Positions 17,642-27,349 of a stretch of 64,000 nucleotides of DNA are shown piece by piece (position 1 is the stretch's first letter; every line of letters starts with the position of its first letter). A model generated the notes under the pieces. It was given only the letters and a program-made list of their open reading frames with translations, searched no databases and had not been told where the DNA came from. Made by a program: the position numbers and the translations under genes. Location: assembly GCF_012273215.1 (NCBI RefSeq), contig NZ_CP050965.1, positions 806,001 to 870,000 on the forward strand, given 5' to 3'. The DNA is from Gemella haemolysans. Lineage in GTDB: Bacteria; Bacillota; Bacilli; Staphylococcales; Gemellaceae.

Positions 17642-18729
17642 TATAGTTCTTCACCTTTATTTAGTTCTGCCATCTTCTCAGCTTGTTCAGCAATACGAAG
17701 TGCTTCTAGAACCTCATCAAGTTTACCTTCCATAATTTGGTCTAATTTTTGAATAGTTAAACCAATTCTGTGATCAGTAACACGATTTTGAGGGTAGTTA
17801 TAAGTTCTAATACGTTCAGAACGGTCCCCTGTTCCAACTTTAGATTTACGTTCAGCATCAAATTTAGCTTGCTCTTCTTGTTGATATTTATCATAAACAC
17901 GAGCACGTAAAACTTTCATAGCTTTTTCTTTATTTTTTATCTGAGAACGTTCATCCTGCATAGATACAACAACACCAGTAGGAATGTGCGTTAAACGTAC
18001 AGCTGACATCGTTGTATTAACCGATTGTCCTCCAGCACCACTAGATGCAAAAGTATCAACACGGATATCATTTTCATTAATGTCGATTTCAATCTCTTCT
18101 GCTTCAGGTAATACTACAACTGTTGCCGTAGATGTGTGAATACGTCCACTTGATTCTGTTGTTGGAACACGTTGAACTCGGTGTGCACCACTTTCAAATT
18201 TCATCTTAGAGTACACATCTTCACCAGAAATAATAAAGATCACTTCTTTAATACCACCGATACCAGTTTCAGAACGTTCTAAGACGTCAACTTTCCATCC
18301 TTGAGATTCAGCAAATCTAGTGTACATACGTAATAAATCACCAGCAAATAATTGTGCTTCATCTCCTCCAGCTGCTCCACGAACCTCAACAACAACGTTT
18401 TTCCCATCGTTAGGATCTTTTGGTAATAATAAGATTTTTAATTCTTCTTCCATTGGTGCAAGAGTTGGTTCTAATTCTTTGATTTCCTCTTGCATCATTT
18501 CTTTCATTTCTTTATCTTCTTCTATTTCAAGAAGTTCTTTTGTATCTTTAATTTGTTGAACTATATCTTTATATTCTCTAAATACAGCTACAGTTTTTTC
18601 AATAGAACGTTGTTCTTTAGAATATTCCATAAGTTTTTTCGTATCACTTACAACATCTGGATCACTAAGTAATTCGTTTAGCTTTTCATAACGTTCTTCA
18701 ACTATCTCAAGTTGTCCAAAAATTTCCAT
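17641..18729 (-). CDS. prfA: Peptide chain release factor 1
   Basis: Recognises UAA and UAG and triggers peptide release. 362 residues. The catalytic GGQ is in [17 protein letters not shown], preceded by the RF1 codon-recognition region with [19 protein letters not shown], where a PxT-type tripeptide reads stop codons. The last base of its stop is shared with the prmC start. It follows tdk by 14 bases in a tdk-prfA-prmC operon, as in many Firmicutes. Confidence 0.98.
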   Translation of the reverse strand: MEIFGQLEIVEERYEKLNELLSDPDVVSDTKKLMEYSKEQRSIEKTVAVFREYKDIVQQIKDTKELLEIEEDKEMKEMMQEEIKELEPTLAPMEEELKILLLPKDPNDGKNVVVEVRGAAGGDEAQLFAGDLLRMYTRFAESQGWKVDVLERSETGIGGIKEVIFIISGEDVYSKMKFESGAHRVQRVPTTESSGRIHTSTATVVVLPEAEEIEIDINENDIRVDTFASSGAGGQSVNTTMSAVRLTHIPTGVVVSMQDERSQIKNKEKAMKVLRARVYDKYQQEEQAKFDAERKSKVGTGDRSERIRTYNYPQNRVTDHRIGLTIQKLDQIMEGKLDEVLEALRIAEQAEKMAELNKGEEL

Positions 18730-18743
18730 TTCTTCCTCCTAAT

Positions 18744-19322
18744 TTATCTTTTAATTTCATGACAATGGCGACATCTAGCTTCATACGATTCACTAGCACC
18801 AATAACCACTATTGGGTCATCATATCTAGCAGGTTCACCATCAATTAATCTTTGACTTCGACTAGCTTCTTTACCGCATTTATTACAAACAGCATGAAGT
18901 TTTGTTACCATTTCACTTACAGCCATTATTTCAGGCATCGGGTGAAACGGTTCTGCTTTGAAATCCATGTCTAAACCTGCAACAATAACGCGTATACCAT
19001 CATCAGCAAGCTTATTAATAACTTCTACAATTTTCTCATCAAAGAACTGTACTTCGTCAATTCCTATGATATCATATTTTTTATCAATAATATAGTCATA
19101 AATCTGTTCAGCTTTATCAATATTTACTGACTCATAACTATTTCCATTATGTGTAGAGACCATATTCTCTTCGTATCTATTATCTATAGACGGTTTGAAT
19201 AAAAGTATTTTTTGTTTGGCTATTACCCCTCGTTTTATACGTCTTAGTAATTCTTCTGATTTTCCAGAGAACATACTTCCACAAATACATTCTATCCATC
19301 CGAATTTTCTATTTTCTATCAT
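18744..19322 (-). CDS. tdk: Thymidine kinase
   Basis: Salvages thymidine to dTMP with ATP. 192 residues from the ATG at 19322, which has GAGGGG upstream and starts [24 protein letters not shown] with the P-loop; the open frame runs ten codons further up without a ribosome site. The Walker-B-like GIDEVQFF and the two zinc pairs CNKC and CRHC are present, so it is the type II TK fold. First gene of the tdk-prfA-prmC operon. It complements the thyA route to dTMP found earlier in the window. Confidence 0.96.
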   Translation of the reverse strand: MIENRKFGWIECICGSMFSGKSEELLRRIKRGVIAKQKILLFKPSIDNRYEENMVSTHNGNSYESVNIDKAEQIYDYIIDKKYDIIGIDEVQFFDEKIVEVINKLADDGIRVIVAGLDMDFKAEPFHPMPEIMAVSEMVTKLHAVCNKCGKEASRSQRLIDGEPARYDDPIVVIGASESYEARCRHCHEIKR

Positions 19323-19366
19323 TATTAATCCCCTCGGGCTTGTATTATACAATTACTAATAGAATA

Positions 19367-19400
19367 AAAACAGACAATCCAATAAAGAAATGTCTGTTTT
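19367..19400. terminator. Terminator after rpmE2
   Basis: AAAACAGACA..TGTCTGTTTT stem with a 14-base loop; T-rich on both sides, between rpmE2 and tdk on the minus strand. Confidence 0.75.
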
Positions 19401-19407
19401 ATTTTTC

Positions 19408-19653
19408 TTACTTGATACCGTATTTTTTGTTGAAACGTTCGATACGTCCATCTGCTTGAGCGAATCTTTGACGCCCTGTGTAGAATGGGTGTGTATCTGA
19501 AGAGATCTCAACTTTTAATAATGGGTATGTATTCCCGTCTTCCCACTCGATAGTTTCTTTAGATGGTTTAGTTGAACCACTTAAAAATTTGAAACCACTT
19601 GTAGTATCCATGAATACAACTTTACGGTAATCTGGGTGAATTCCTTCTCTCAT
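19408..19653 (-). CDS. rpmE2: 50S ribosomal protein L31, type B (zinc-free)
   Basis: 81 residues, opening [14 protein letters not shown] and ending [14 protein letters not shown]. The four Cys of the zinc-binding L31A form are absent, which defines the type B paralog. In B. subtilis the type B form is repressed by Zur and substitutes for L31A under zinc shortage; whether this genome has both is not visible here. It has its own promoter at 19732-19760 and its own terminator. Confidence 0.97.
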   Translation of the reverse strand: MREGIHPDYRKVVFMDTTSGFKFLSGSTKPSKETIEWEDGNTYPLLKVEISSDTHPFYTGRQRFAQADGRIERFNKKYGIK

Positions 19654-19731
19654 TATTATCGTCTCCTTCTGCCCTGAACGCTTTTAATACGAACAGAGTT
19701 ATTTTTCAGTGAGTTAATCACATACCTTATT

Positions 19732-19760
19732 ATTATAAATAATAATCTTAAAAAAATCAA
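19732..19760 (-). promoter_or_regulatory. Promoter of rpmE2
   Basis: Minus strand TTGATT (19755-19760), 17-base spacer, TATAAT (19732-19737), about 80 bases before the ATG. No convincing Zur palindrome was found over it. Confidence 0.7.
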
Positions 19761-19857
19761 GTACTTTTATTAATATTTGTAAACTTTTTTTGTTGACACC
19801 TTGTATTATATTTACGCTATAAAACCTCTCTTTTATTTATAGTTAAAAAATACAAAA

Positions 19858-19895
19858 GAGACAAACTATTATATTCGTCATTAATAGTTCATCTC
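19858..19895 (-). terminator. Terminator of the amino-acid ABC operon
   Basis: On the minus strand GAGATGAACTATTA pairs with TAATAGTTTGTCTC (two mismatches), followed by a T-rich tract (TTTTGTATTTTTT), just after the solute-binding protein gene. Confidence 0.75.
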
Positions 19896-19906
19896 CTAAT
19901 CTTAAG

Positions 19907-20740
19907 TTATTTTTTTATCTCATCAGTAGCAACATCTTCTCCGAACCATTTATTTGATATTTCTTGGAATTTTCCTTCTTCATATAATTTATTAAATGCT
20001 TCATTCACCTTATTAATAAGTGTAACATCCGCTTTTCTCGCTCCTACTGCAAATGCTTCACTATCAAATCCTGCATTTAAAATATCAAAATCTCGGAGTT
20101 TATTCTGTTGTTTTAAATAATAATTTGCATACACTTTATCAATTAATAATACATCAATTCGATCATTTTCTAAATCAATTAACGCCTCATTAAAACTTTC
20201 ATACTGAGTAGCATCGTTATTCTTCACTATATTTTTAAGAACTTCTGGTTTCTCATTAAAAGTATCATATCCTGACGAACCATTTTGAGCACCAAGTACC
20301 CTATCTTTTAGTTCAGATATAGTTTTAATTTTTTTAGATTTTTTCACTACTACAACTTGCTCATTTATCATATATTGCTTTGTAAATCGAACTACACTTT
20401 CTCTTTCTTTAGTCTTTGAATAACCATTCCAAATTAAATCTATATTACCATTTTTCAACTCAGTTTCTTTTAAATCCCAGTTAATTGCTTGCCACTCAAC
20501 TTTTATTCCATATTTTTCAAAAACTGAGTTTGCTAGATCTATATCAAATCCAACATTTTTACCACTCTTATCTTGGAATCCCATAGGAACGAACGTATTA
20601 TCAAAACCTATAACAACCTTCTTATCTTTTTGAAAATCTTCCCAGTTATCTTTTTTAGGTTTATCTTTTCCACCAGATGCACAACCACTAATTATTAAAA
20701 CACTAATAAGAAGAGTAATAAGTAATTTAAATCTTTTCAT
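19907..20740 (-). CDS. Polar amino-acid ABC transporter, substrate-binding lipoprotein
   Basis: Start chosen at the ATG at 20740 (GAGGTGATT upstream), giving 277 residues. The signal MKRFKLLITLLISVLIISGC has the lipobox ISGC, so the protein is tethered outside the membrane. It has a bacterial extracellular solute-binding family 3 fold: VVIGFDNTFVPMGFQDKSG, NVGFDIDLANSVFEKYGI and LKNGNIDLIWNGYSKT. Likely ligand: a polar amino acid (cystine, glutamine or histidine class); the exact one cannot be read. Last gene of the permease-ATPase-binding protein operon. Confidence 0.93.
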   Translation of the reverse strand: MKRFKLLITLLISVLIISGCASGGKDKPKKDNWEDFQKDKKVVIGFDNTFVPMGFQDKSGKNVGFDIDLANSVFEKYGIKVEWQAINWDLKETELKNGNIDLIWNGYSKTKERESVVRFTKQYMINEQVVVVKKSKKIKTISELKDRVLGAQNGSSGYDTFNEKPEVLKNIVKNNDATQYESFNEALIDLENDRIDVLLIDKVYANYYLKQQNKLRDFDILNAGFDSEAFAVGARKADVTLINKVNEAFNKLYEEGKFQEISNKWFGEDVATDEIKK

Positions 20741-20752
20741 TATAATCACCTC

Positions 20753-21382
20753 TTACTTTGGTTCTACTTTCAGAATACTATCTGCAATATTTTCTGCGAA
20801 TTGCAAATCGTGAGTTACAACAATCTGTGTAATCCCTAATTCTCTATTTTTAAGAATAAGTTTCTCTACTTCTAATCTAAGCTCTGGATCCAATGCACTA
20901 GTAGGTTCATCATAGCCTATTATTTTAGGATCAATCATCATCGCTCTTGCTAAGGCAACACGTTGTTTTTGTCCACCTGATAATGAAATTGGATAATTGT
21001 TTACCTGCTTATCTAGCCCAAGCTTATTCAACAATGTAAGTGCCTTTTCTTCAGCATCATTTTTAGACATATTCATAGTCTTAATTGGAGAAAGTACTAA
21101 ATTTTCAAGAACTGTAAGATGCGGAAACAATTGAAAATCCTGGAAAACAAATCCTAATAAATTTCTTTTTTCTAATTCATCAATTGGAAGTGATTCGCTA
21201 TTATAAATAATTTCACCAGAATCAATTTTTTCTAGACCCGCTAACATTCTTAACAACGTAGTTTTCCCTCCACCAGAAGGCCCTACTATTGCTAGAATCT
21301 TATTCTCTTCTACAGTTAGGTTAAAATTCTCAAGAATTTGTCTATCTTTAAATTTCTTACTTATATTTTTTAATTCTAACAT
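20753..21382 (-). CDS. Polar amino-acid ABC transporter, ATPase subunit
   Basis: 209 residues with Walker A GPSGGGKTT (about residue 34), Q-loop FQDFQLF, signature LSGGQKQRVALARAM (about 134), Walker B KIIGYDEPTSALD and the H-loop VVTHD. It is shorter than the usual 240 residues and stops soon after the H-loop. Walker B reads IIGYDEP where LLFDEP is common, with the catalytic Glu kept. Powers uptake through the permease encoded 4 bases upstream. Confidence 0.95.
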   Translation of the reverse strand: MLELKNISKKFKDRQILENFNLTVEENKILAIVGPSGGGKTTLLRMLAGLEKIDSGEIIYNSESLPIDELEKRNLLGFVFQDFQLFPHLTVLENLVLSPIKTMNMSKNDAEEKALTLLNKLGLDKQVNNYPISLSGGQKQRVALARAMMIDPKIIGYDEPTSALDPELRLEVEKLILKNRELGITQIVVTHDLQFAENIADSILKVEPK

Positions 21383-21385
21383 GTG

Positions 21386-22030
21386 TTATCTCCTATCGTA
21401 GTTATAACGCTTTTCTACTCGTTTCGATATTATTGTTACAATACCAATAAGTAGTAAATAAATTGCTCCAGCAACAAACATCGGCAATAAACTTGCATCT
21501 CTGTTAGCAGCTGTTCTACTAGCTAAAATCAAATCACTTATTCCTAATGCATATACTAAAGAAGTATCCTTAACTAAACTCATTATTTCATTAAATACAC
21601 TCGGCAATACAATCTTAATAACTTGTGGTAAAATAACAAATCTAATAGTTTGAAATTGAGTAAATTTCAATACTTTCGCAGCCTCATATTGACCTTTCGG
21701 AATTGAGTCAATACCACCTCTAAAAATTTCAGCAAAATAAGCTGCATAGTTTAACGTAAATGCAATTATAGCAGCAGGTAGTCTATCAAATCGTATTCCT
21801 ACTGAAGGTAGTACATAATATATAAAAATTAATTGTAGTAACAACGGTGTTCCACGCATTATCCATATATATATATTAATAAAATAGTTTAATAGCTTAA
21901 TATTAAATCGTATAATAAAAGCTATAATTACACCTAATGGAATAGATAAAATTAAAACTAGGAAAAATACTTCTAAAGTTATTAAAGCACCTTTAATTAA
22001 ACTAGGTAATATTTCCATTAAATATTCCAT
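21386..22030 (-). CDS. Polar amino-acid ABC transporter, permease subunit
   Basis: 214 residues, five predicted membrane helices, HisM/GlnP type. The opening LPSLIKGALITLEVFFLVL and the EAA loop GGIDSPKGQ-like GGIDSIPKGQYEAAKVLKF match the family. Probably a homodimeric channel, as only one permease gene is present. First gene of the operon. The roughly 80-base leader has a TATAAT near 22103 and a short stem AACTACA..TGTAGTT of unknown meaning. No T-box or riboswitch was recognised. Confidence 0.94.
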   Translation of the reverse strand: MEYLMEILPSLIKGALITLEVFFLVLILSIPLGVIIAFIIRFNIKLLNYFINIYIWIMRGTPLLLQLIFIYYVLPSVGIRFDRLPAAIIAFTLNYAAYFAEIFRGGIDSIPKGQYEAAKVLKFTQFQTIRFVILPQVIKIVLPSVFNEIMSLVKDTSLVYALGISDLILASRTAANRDASLLPMFVAGAIYLLLIGIVTIISKRVEKRYNYDRR

Positions 22031-22122
22031 ATAATTCCTCCTTTTATATTCAATAACTACACTCGACAGCTATGTAGTTGGTTGCTTTTGAATTTTAAAT
22101 CTAATTATAACACAATTTTATA

Positions 22123-22152
22123 AAAACAAAAACCCCTTAATAATTAAGGGGC
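22123..22152 (-). terminator. Terminator of rpsP
   Basis: Minus strand CCCCTTAA-TTA-TTAAGGGG followed by TTTTTGTTTTT, a strong intrinsic terminator after the S16 gene. Confidence 0.92.
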
Positions 22153-22162
22153 TAAATATTCA

Positions 22163-22435
22163 TTATTTATTTAATTTTGAATCGTGGAATTTTTTCATAA
22201 TTCCTTCTTTTGATAATAAACTTCTAACTGTGTCAGAAGGTTGAGCTCCATTACCTAACCATTTTAATGCTAACTCTTCATCGATTTTAACTTCTGCTGG
22301 TTCTTTAACAGCATTGTAAGTACCGATAGTTTCGATAGAACGTCCATCACGTGGAGATCTTGAATCAGCAACAACGATACGGTAGAAAGGTGATTTTTTA
22401 GCACCTAATCTTTTTAAACGGATTTTTACTGCCAT
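22163..22435 (-). CDS. rpsP: 30S ribosomal protein S16
   Basis: 90 residues with the standard start [30 protein letters not shown] and the family length. Assembles into the 30S body. Here it stands alone on the minus strand; the usual ffh upstream and rimM/trmD downstream are not adjacent. The gap behind it (22436-22901) holds a structured repeat. Confidence 0.98.
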   Translation of the reverse strand: MAVKIRLKRLGAKKSPFYRIVVADSRSPRDGRSIETIGTYNAVKEPAEVKIDEELALKWLGNGAQPSDTVRSLLSKEGIMKKFHDSKLNK

Positions 22436-22714
22436 GTTTGTACTCCTTATGTTTCAACTTTTTTATTAATTTTATGTGTGTGTGTTTATGAAGTGTTTTA
22501 ATGAAAAAGTTGAATCTATAACGCTAAGTTTTCTAAGCTAGATATTATTCTAACATTAAAATATAAGTATGTCAATACTTTTCGACGAAAAATGTCAACT
22601 TTTTTTGTTGACTCGTCTAATCCCTATTATATCAATTTTTCTATGCTATGTAAAGATAAAATATTTATAAAAATTTCACATCTAAAACTCTATTAATAAT
22701 CAAAAAATATAGAA

Positions 22715-22895
22715 GGGAGTGACTCAAAAATCGTGATTTCGAAGAAATCGATTTTGTCGAGTCACCCCCGCACAGGTTATTAGATATCTAAAAAGCTTTT
22801 ATAAAGCGAATTTAGATATCAATAAACCACTGCGTCTATGAGTTTTCATATAAACCTTGTTTAAATTTAGGGATTTTGGGTCGCCACTTCTTTTT
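22715..22895. repeat. Dispersed structured repeat, copy A
   Basis: About 180 bases that recur at 58540-58717 in the same orientation. Two hairpins are conserved: an outer GTGACTC..GAGTCAC stem with a long AT-rich interior, and a stem around TTAGATATCTAAA..TTTAGATATCAATAA. These are followed by the invariant unpaired stretch CCACTGCGTCTATGAGTTTT. It lies 3' of engB (minus strand), before rpsP. It has no coding frame. Confidence 0.85.
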
Positions 22896-22901
22896 TAACT
22901 T

Positions 22902-23498
22902 TTAATCTTCTAATACTTTAGCTATTTCATTTAGAACTTGTTCTTTCCCTATTTTAGTAACTGAAGAAAAAGGAATAATAGCCATATTATTAGTTAAGTC
23001 TAATTCGCGTTTAATTATTCCTGTATTTTTAACAAGTTCATTTTTAGAAATTTTATCAATTTTTGTCATAACTATAACAAATGGGATTTCATAATAGTTT
23101 AAAAATTCATTCATCTCAATATCATCTTGAGATGGTTTATGTCTACTATCAATTAAATGTAGAACAAAACCTAAATTTTCACTATTAGTGAAGTACTCAA
23201 CAATCATATCGTATAGTTTTTCTTTTTCTGGTTTTGATAATTTAGCGTACCCATAACCTGGTACATCGACTAAAACTAACTTATTATCAACATCGAAGAA
23301 GTTTAATGTACGAGTTTTACCAGGCTTTGATGAAACACGCGCATAGTTTTTTCTTTCTAATATTGTATTAATAAAAGATGATTTACCAACATTTGAACGA
23401 CCACACATCGCTACTTCTGGTTTATCATGTTCAGGATATTGTTTTTTTGAAACTGCACTTATAAGCAGATCAACATTATGTGTATTTAACTTTTTCAT
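22902..23498 (-). CDS. engB: Ribosome biogenesis GTPase EngB/YsxC
   Basis: 198 residues. G1 GRSNVGKSSF (about residue 33), G3 DVPGYG (about 78) and G4 TKID (about 146) are all present, as is the PGKTRTLNFF switch I block typical of YsxC. Acts in late 50S assembly and is essential in B. subtilis. Follows lon by 2 bases, so the order clpX-lon-engB is one minus-strand operon, a common Firmicute arrangement. Confidence 0.97.
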   Translation of the reverse strand: MKKLNTHNVDLLISAVSKKQYPEHDKPEVAMCGRSNVGKSSFINTILERKNYARVSSKPGKTRTLNFFDVDNKLVLVDVPGYGYAKLSKPEKEKLYDMIVEYFTNSENLGFVLHLIDSRHKPSQDDIEMNEFLNYYEIPFVIVMTKIDKISKNELVKNTGIIKRELDLTNNMAIIPFSSVTKIGKEQVLNEIAKVLED

Positions 23499-23500
23499 CT

Positions 23501-25798
23501 TTATTCTCCAAATACTATTTTAAATACTTCTTGAATACTGTCAACGGAATAGATAGTTAATTTTTCAAGTACTTCTTTCGGAATATCAATTAGATCTTTT
23601 TTATTCTTAGTCGGAATAATTATTGTATTAATATTCATCTTTTCGGAACTTAAAATCTTCTCTTTAACCCCACCTATTGGTAAAACTTTTCCATGTAAAG
23701 TCATTTCTCCAGTCATCGCTATGTTATTATCAACTGGTTTTTTAGTTAATGCAGAATACACCGAAGTAGTAATAGTTATACCAGCAGATGGTCCATCTTT
23801 AGGAACAGCACCTTCAGGAACGTGTAGATGTATGTCTATTTCTGAGAAATTAATATTCTCAATATTAAGATTTTCAGCATTAGATCTTAAATAAGAAATC
23901 GCCATTTGTGCTGATTCTTTCATTACATCCCCTAGTTTTCCTGTAAGAATAATCTTACCATTTCCTTTAGATACACTTGTTTCAATTTCTAGAGTATCTC
24001 CACCAACAACTGTATAAGCTAGACCATTAACTAAACCAATCTCAGGTTTAACATTTTTATCTTTTGAACTATATTTTTCAGGTCCAGCAAAATCCTCAAG
24101 GTTAGTAACACCTACTTTGATTTTCTCTTCTCCTTGAAGAACTTTTAGTGCAGCTTTTCTACAAATAGAACCAAATACTCTCTCTAAATTCCTTACACCA
24201 GCCTCATAAGTATATCCATTTATTATCTTATTAATCGCCTGTTTACTAAAGGTAATTTGACCTTTTTTAAGACCATTTTCTTTAATTTGACGTGGTATTA
24301 AATATTTCGCAGCGATATTTTCTTTTTCTTTAATAGTATAAGATTCAAGTTCAATTACTTCCATCCTATCTCTAAGTGGAGCTGGAATTAAACTCAAATT
24401 GTTAGCTGTCGCAATAAATAATACTTTTGATAAGTCAAATGGAATATCTAAGTAATGATCTACAAATTCATTGTTTTGAGCTGAATCAATTACCTCTAGC
24501 ATAGCTGCTGCAGGGTCACCTTTTATATCAGAAGCCATTTTATCAATTTCATCTAACAAAACAACTGGATTCTTAGTTTTTATTTTCTTCAATGATTGAA
24601 TAATTTTACCAGGTAAAGCACCAAGGTAAGTTCTTCTATGTCCACGAATTTCAGCTTCATCATGTACTCCACCTAAAGAAATACGAACAAAACTTCTTCC
24701 CATAGAAGCGGCGATTGATTTAGCTAATGAACTCTTACCTACACCTGGAGGTCCTGATAAACATAAAATTGGAGATTTCATATCATCTCTTAGTTTTTTA
24801 ACCGCTAAAAATTCTAAAATTCTCTCCTTGATTTTTTCTAAACCATAGTGATCTTCATTAAGAATTTTTTCTGCATTCTTTATATCTATTTCATCAGCTG
24901 TTAGTATATTCCACGGAAGCGCAACAACAGTATCTAAATAAGTTCTAATGATAGAATGTTCAGGACTCATTACCGGTGTTTTTTCTAGCCTATCTACTTC
25001 TTTTAATAACACTGCTTTATCCTCTTCAGATAATTCAATATCATTAATAGCTTGACGAATCTTTTCAATATCGTCATCTTCAGGCGATATTTGCTTCAAC
25101 TCATCTTGTACAACTTTCATCTGTTCACGCAAGAAGTATTCCTTTTGTTGAGTATCGATATTAGCTCGAACTTTTTCATCAATCTCACGTTTGAAGCTAT
25201 TTCCAACTAAGAAAGCTTCTAGACTTCTATTTAAGAAAATAGTCTTTTTCTCTAAATCTAACAAGAATAATACACGTTGTTTAAGCATTTTATCAATTGG
25301 GAAAAACTTAATATTTTTATTGATAAATTTCTCTAAATCATCAGTTTTATAGTAATCAATATCGAAGTTTTCTCTCTTTAAATAATTTAGGAAATTTGTT
25401 CTGATACTATTCAATAAACCTGTTTTATCAAAACCATTATCCACAACTTCTCTAATATTAATCTCAAGGTGTTCAACATGGTTATTGTTATAAACACCAC
25501 TTTTTACCTCTGCAATTCCATAACATTGGTACTCATATTTTTTATTCTTTTTATCAATTGTTAATTGACCATAAGTCCCAAAGAACACATTAAAACCATT
25601 ACTATCAAATACATCTTCTTCAGAAAATGAATCATCATAACTATCAATTGGTTTTCTTTTGTATGTTACAAAAACTGATATTTTATCTTTTTTAATAGTT
25701 TTAATTGTTTTTAAAAATTTTTTGTCCGTTACATCTATTGTATAAGTATTAGACGGAAAGAATAAATCTCTATTCTCTAATAAATAATATTTTGTCAA
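23501..25798 (-). CDS. lon: ATP-dependent protease La (LonA)
   Basis: 765 residues: N-terminal substrate domain, coiled linker, AAA+ module with Walker A SGPPGVGKSS (about residue 348) and Walker B VVLLDEIDKM, then the protease domain with the Ser-Lys dyad: Ser about 670 in PKDGPSAGIT, Lys about 712 in GGVKEK. Degrades misfolded and regulatory proteins in the cytoplasm. It lies between clpX and engB. The N-terminal domain is divergent compared with B. subtilis LonA, but the length is normal. Confidence 0.98.
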   Translation of the reverse strand: MTKYYLLENRDLFFPSNTYTIDVTDKKFLKTIKTIKKDKISVFVTYKRKPIDSYDDSFSEEDVFDSNGFNVFFGTYGQLTIDKKNKKYEYQCYGIAEVKSGVYNNNHVEHLEINIREVVDNGFDKTGLLNSIRTNFLNYLKRENFDIDYYKTDDLEKFINKNIKFFPIDKMLKQRVLFLLDLEKKTIFLNRSLEAFLVGNSFKREIDEKVRANIDTQQKEYFLREQMKVVQDELKQISPEDDDIEKIRQAINDIELSEEDKAVLLKEVDRLEKTPVMSPEHSIIRTYLDTVVALPWNILTADEIDIKNAEKILNEDHYGLEKIKERILEFLAVKKLRDDMKSPILCLSGPPGVGKSSLAKSIAASMGRSFVRISLGGVHDEAEIRGHRRTYLGALPGKIIQSLKKIKTKNPVVLLDEIDKMASDIKGDPAAAMLEVIDSAQNNEFVDHYLDIPFDLSKVLFIATANNLSLIPAPLRDRMEVIELESYTIKEKENIAAKYLIPRQIKENGLKKGQITFSKQAINKIINGYTYEAGVRNLERVFGSICRKAALKVLQGEEKIKVGVTNLEDFAGPEKYSSKDKNVKPEIGLVNGLAYTVVGGDTLEIETSVSKGNGKIILTGKLGDVMKESAQMAISYLRSNAENLNIENINFSEIDIHLHVPEGAVPKDGPSAGITITTSVYSALTKKPVDNNIAMTGEMTLHGKVLPIGGVKEKILSSEKMNINTIIIPTKNKKDLIDIPKEVLEKLTIYSVDSIQEVFKIVFGE

Positions 25799-25820
25799 AA
25801 CGAACTCCTCTCTAACCTAT

Positions 25821-27029
25821 TTATTTTAAAATTGGTTTTGTTTTATTAATTACGTTATCACGTGTTACTGTGCAAGTATTAATACCTTCTTTACTTGGTA
25901 TTTCAAACATAACATCAAGTAGTAGTTCTTCAATAATAGAACGAAGTCCACGTGCTCCTGTTTTTCTCTTGATAGATTCTTTAGCAATTTCTTCAAGCGC
26001 TTCTTCTTCAAAAATTAATTTAACACCATCAAGATCAAATAAGTATTCATATTGTTTAACAACTGAATTTTTTGGTTCAGTTAATACTCTAACCAAATCT
26101 TTCTCATCAAGTTCTTCTAGATAACAAACTACCGGAATACGTCCAATAAATTCAGGAATCATACCGAACTTAACTAAATCTTCATGTTTTACTTTAGAAA
26201 TAATATCTTTATCATCTTTTAGTTCATCACTCTTAGAAAAACCTATAACTTTTTCTCCTAGACGGCGTTTGATTATTTCTTCTATACCCGAAAAAGCTCC
26301 TCCAATGATAAACAGAATATTTTTCGTATTGATTTTAATCATTTCTTCTCCAGGGTGTTTTCTTCCACCTTGAGGAGGCACACTAGCAACCGTACCTTCT
26401 AGAATTTTAAGAAGTGCTTGTTGAACACCTTCTCCTGAAACGTCACGAGTAATTGATACATTCTCACCTTTTTTGGCAATCTTATCAATTTCGTCAATAT
26501 ATATTATTCCTTTTTCAGCTCTTTCAATATCATAATTAGCACTTTGAATTAATCTAAGTAAGATATTTTCAACATCTTCTCCAACATAACCTGCTTCTGT
26601 AAGTGTTGTTGCATCTGATATAGCAAAAGGTACGTCCAGCATTTTAGCTAAAGTTTGAGCAATCAATGTTTTTCCTGATCCAGTACTTCCTATTAAGGCA
26701 ATATTACTTTTCTGTAATTCTATATCATGATTCTCTGCAGCTTTTATTCTCTTATAATGATTATAAACAGCAACAGCAACAGATTTTTTCGCCTTATCTT
26801 GACTGATTACATATTCATTTAAATGCTCCATTATTTTTTGAGGTTCTAATAATTTAAATGCTGGTTTGTTATTAGCATTTTTATATTCAATTTCTTCTTC
26901 GATTATATCTGAACATAAATCAACGCACTCATCACAGATAAATACGTCATTCCCAGCTATCATTTTAAAAACTTCGTTAGTATTTTTTCCACAAAAAGAA
27001 CATCTTACTTCTTCTTTATTTTTCACCAT
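25821..27029 (-). CDS. clpX: ATP-dependent Clp protease ATP-binding subunit ClpX
   Basis: 402 residues. The N-terminal zinc domain has Cys10, Cys13, Cys32 and Cys35 (CSFC and CDEC). AAA+ Walker A is GSTGSGKTL (about 112) and Walker [11 protein letters not shown]; the pore loop GYVGEDVE follows Walker A. The IGF-type loop that docks ClpP is seen as [18 protein letters not shown]. Unfolds tagged substrates for ClpP. Heads the clpX-lon-engB run. Confidence 0.98.
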   Translation of the reverse strand: MVKNKEEVRCSFCGKNTNEVFKMIAGNDVFICDECVDLCSDIIEEEIEYKNANNKPAFKLLEPQKIMEHLNEYVISQDKAKKSVAVAVYNHYKRIKAAENHDIELQKSNIALIGSTGSGKTLIAQTLAKMLDVPFAISDATTLTEAGYVGEDVENILLRLIQSANYDIERAEKGIIYIDEIDKIAKKGENVSITRDVSGEGVQQALLKILEGTVASVPPQGGRKHPGEEMIKINTKNILFIIGGAFSGIEEIIKRRLGEKVIGFSKSDELKDDKDIISKVKHEDLVKFGMIPEFIGRIPVVCYLEELDEKDLVRVLTEPKNSVVKQYEYLFDLDGVKLIFEEEALEEIAKESIKRKTGARGLRSIIEELLLDVMFEIPSKEGINTCTVTRDNVINKTKPILK

Positions 27030-27349
27030 AATTACACCTCACATTATTGAACTTTATCTTATATCTTATTATCTTTTTATTATCTAATCTATTTAAAGCT
27101 CAAAAAGATACACATTATTATATCACACAATACATTTTTTTTCTAGCAAAGACTATCATATAATATTTAATACTAAACCTTTTATAGTAAATCGTAGACT
27201 ATAATAAATTTAATATTTTAAAATTTTTCACCTATTAAATTCAATTCTTAAAATTTTATATGTTATTCAATTTCTTAATTATAATTCTCCCTTTTAGTAA
27301 TGTCATATTAATGGTATAATAATTCTATATAGAAAACAGGAGGAATACT
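27030..27349. other. Divergent promoter region between clpX and the aminotransferase gene
   Basis: 320 AT-rich bases. On the plus strand, TATAAT near 27317 with a TGG just before it is the probable -10 for the aminotransferase gene, about 30 bases before the ATG. No HrcA/CIRCE or CtsR box was recognised on the clpX side. Confidence 0.45.

Noticed and set aside
19765-19830. Plus-strand TTGACA near 19796 as a promoter for an unlisted RNA
   Set aside because: The candidate -10 is 19 bases away and nothing with a gene or RNA structure follows except the ABC operon terminator; too weak.
22031-22110. Stem in the leader of the amino-acid ABC operon as a T-box or riboswitch
   Set aside because: The leader is only about 80 bases with a single short stem; no T-box sequence or terminator/antiterminator pair is visible.
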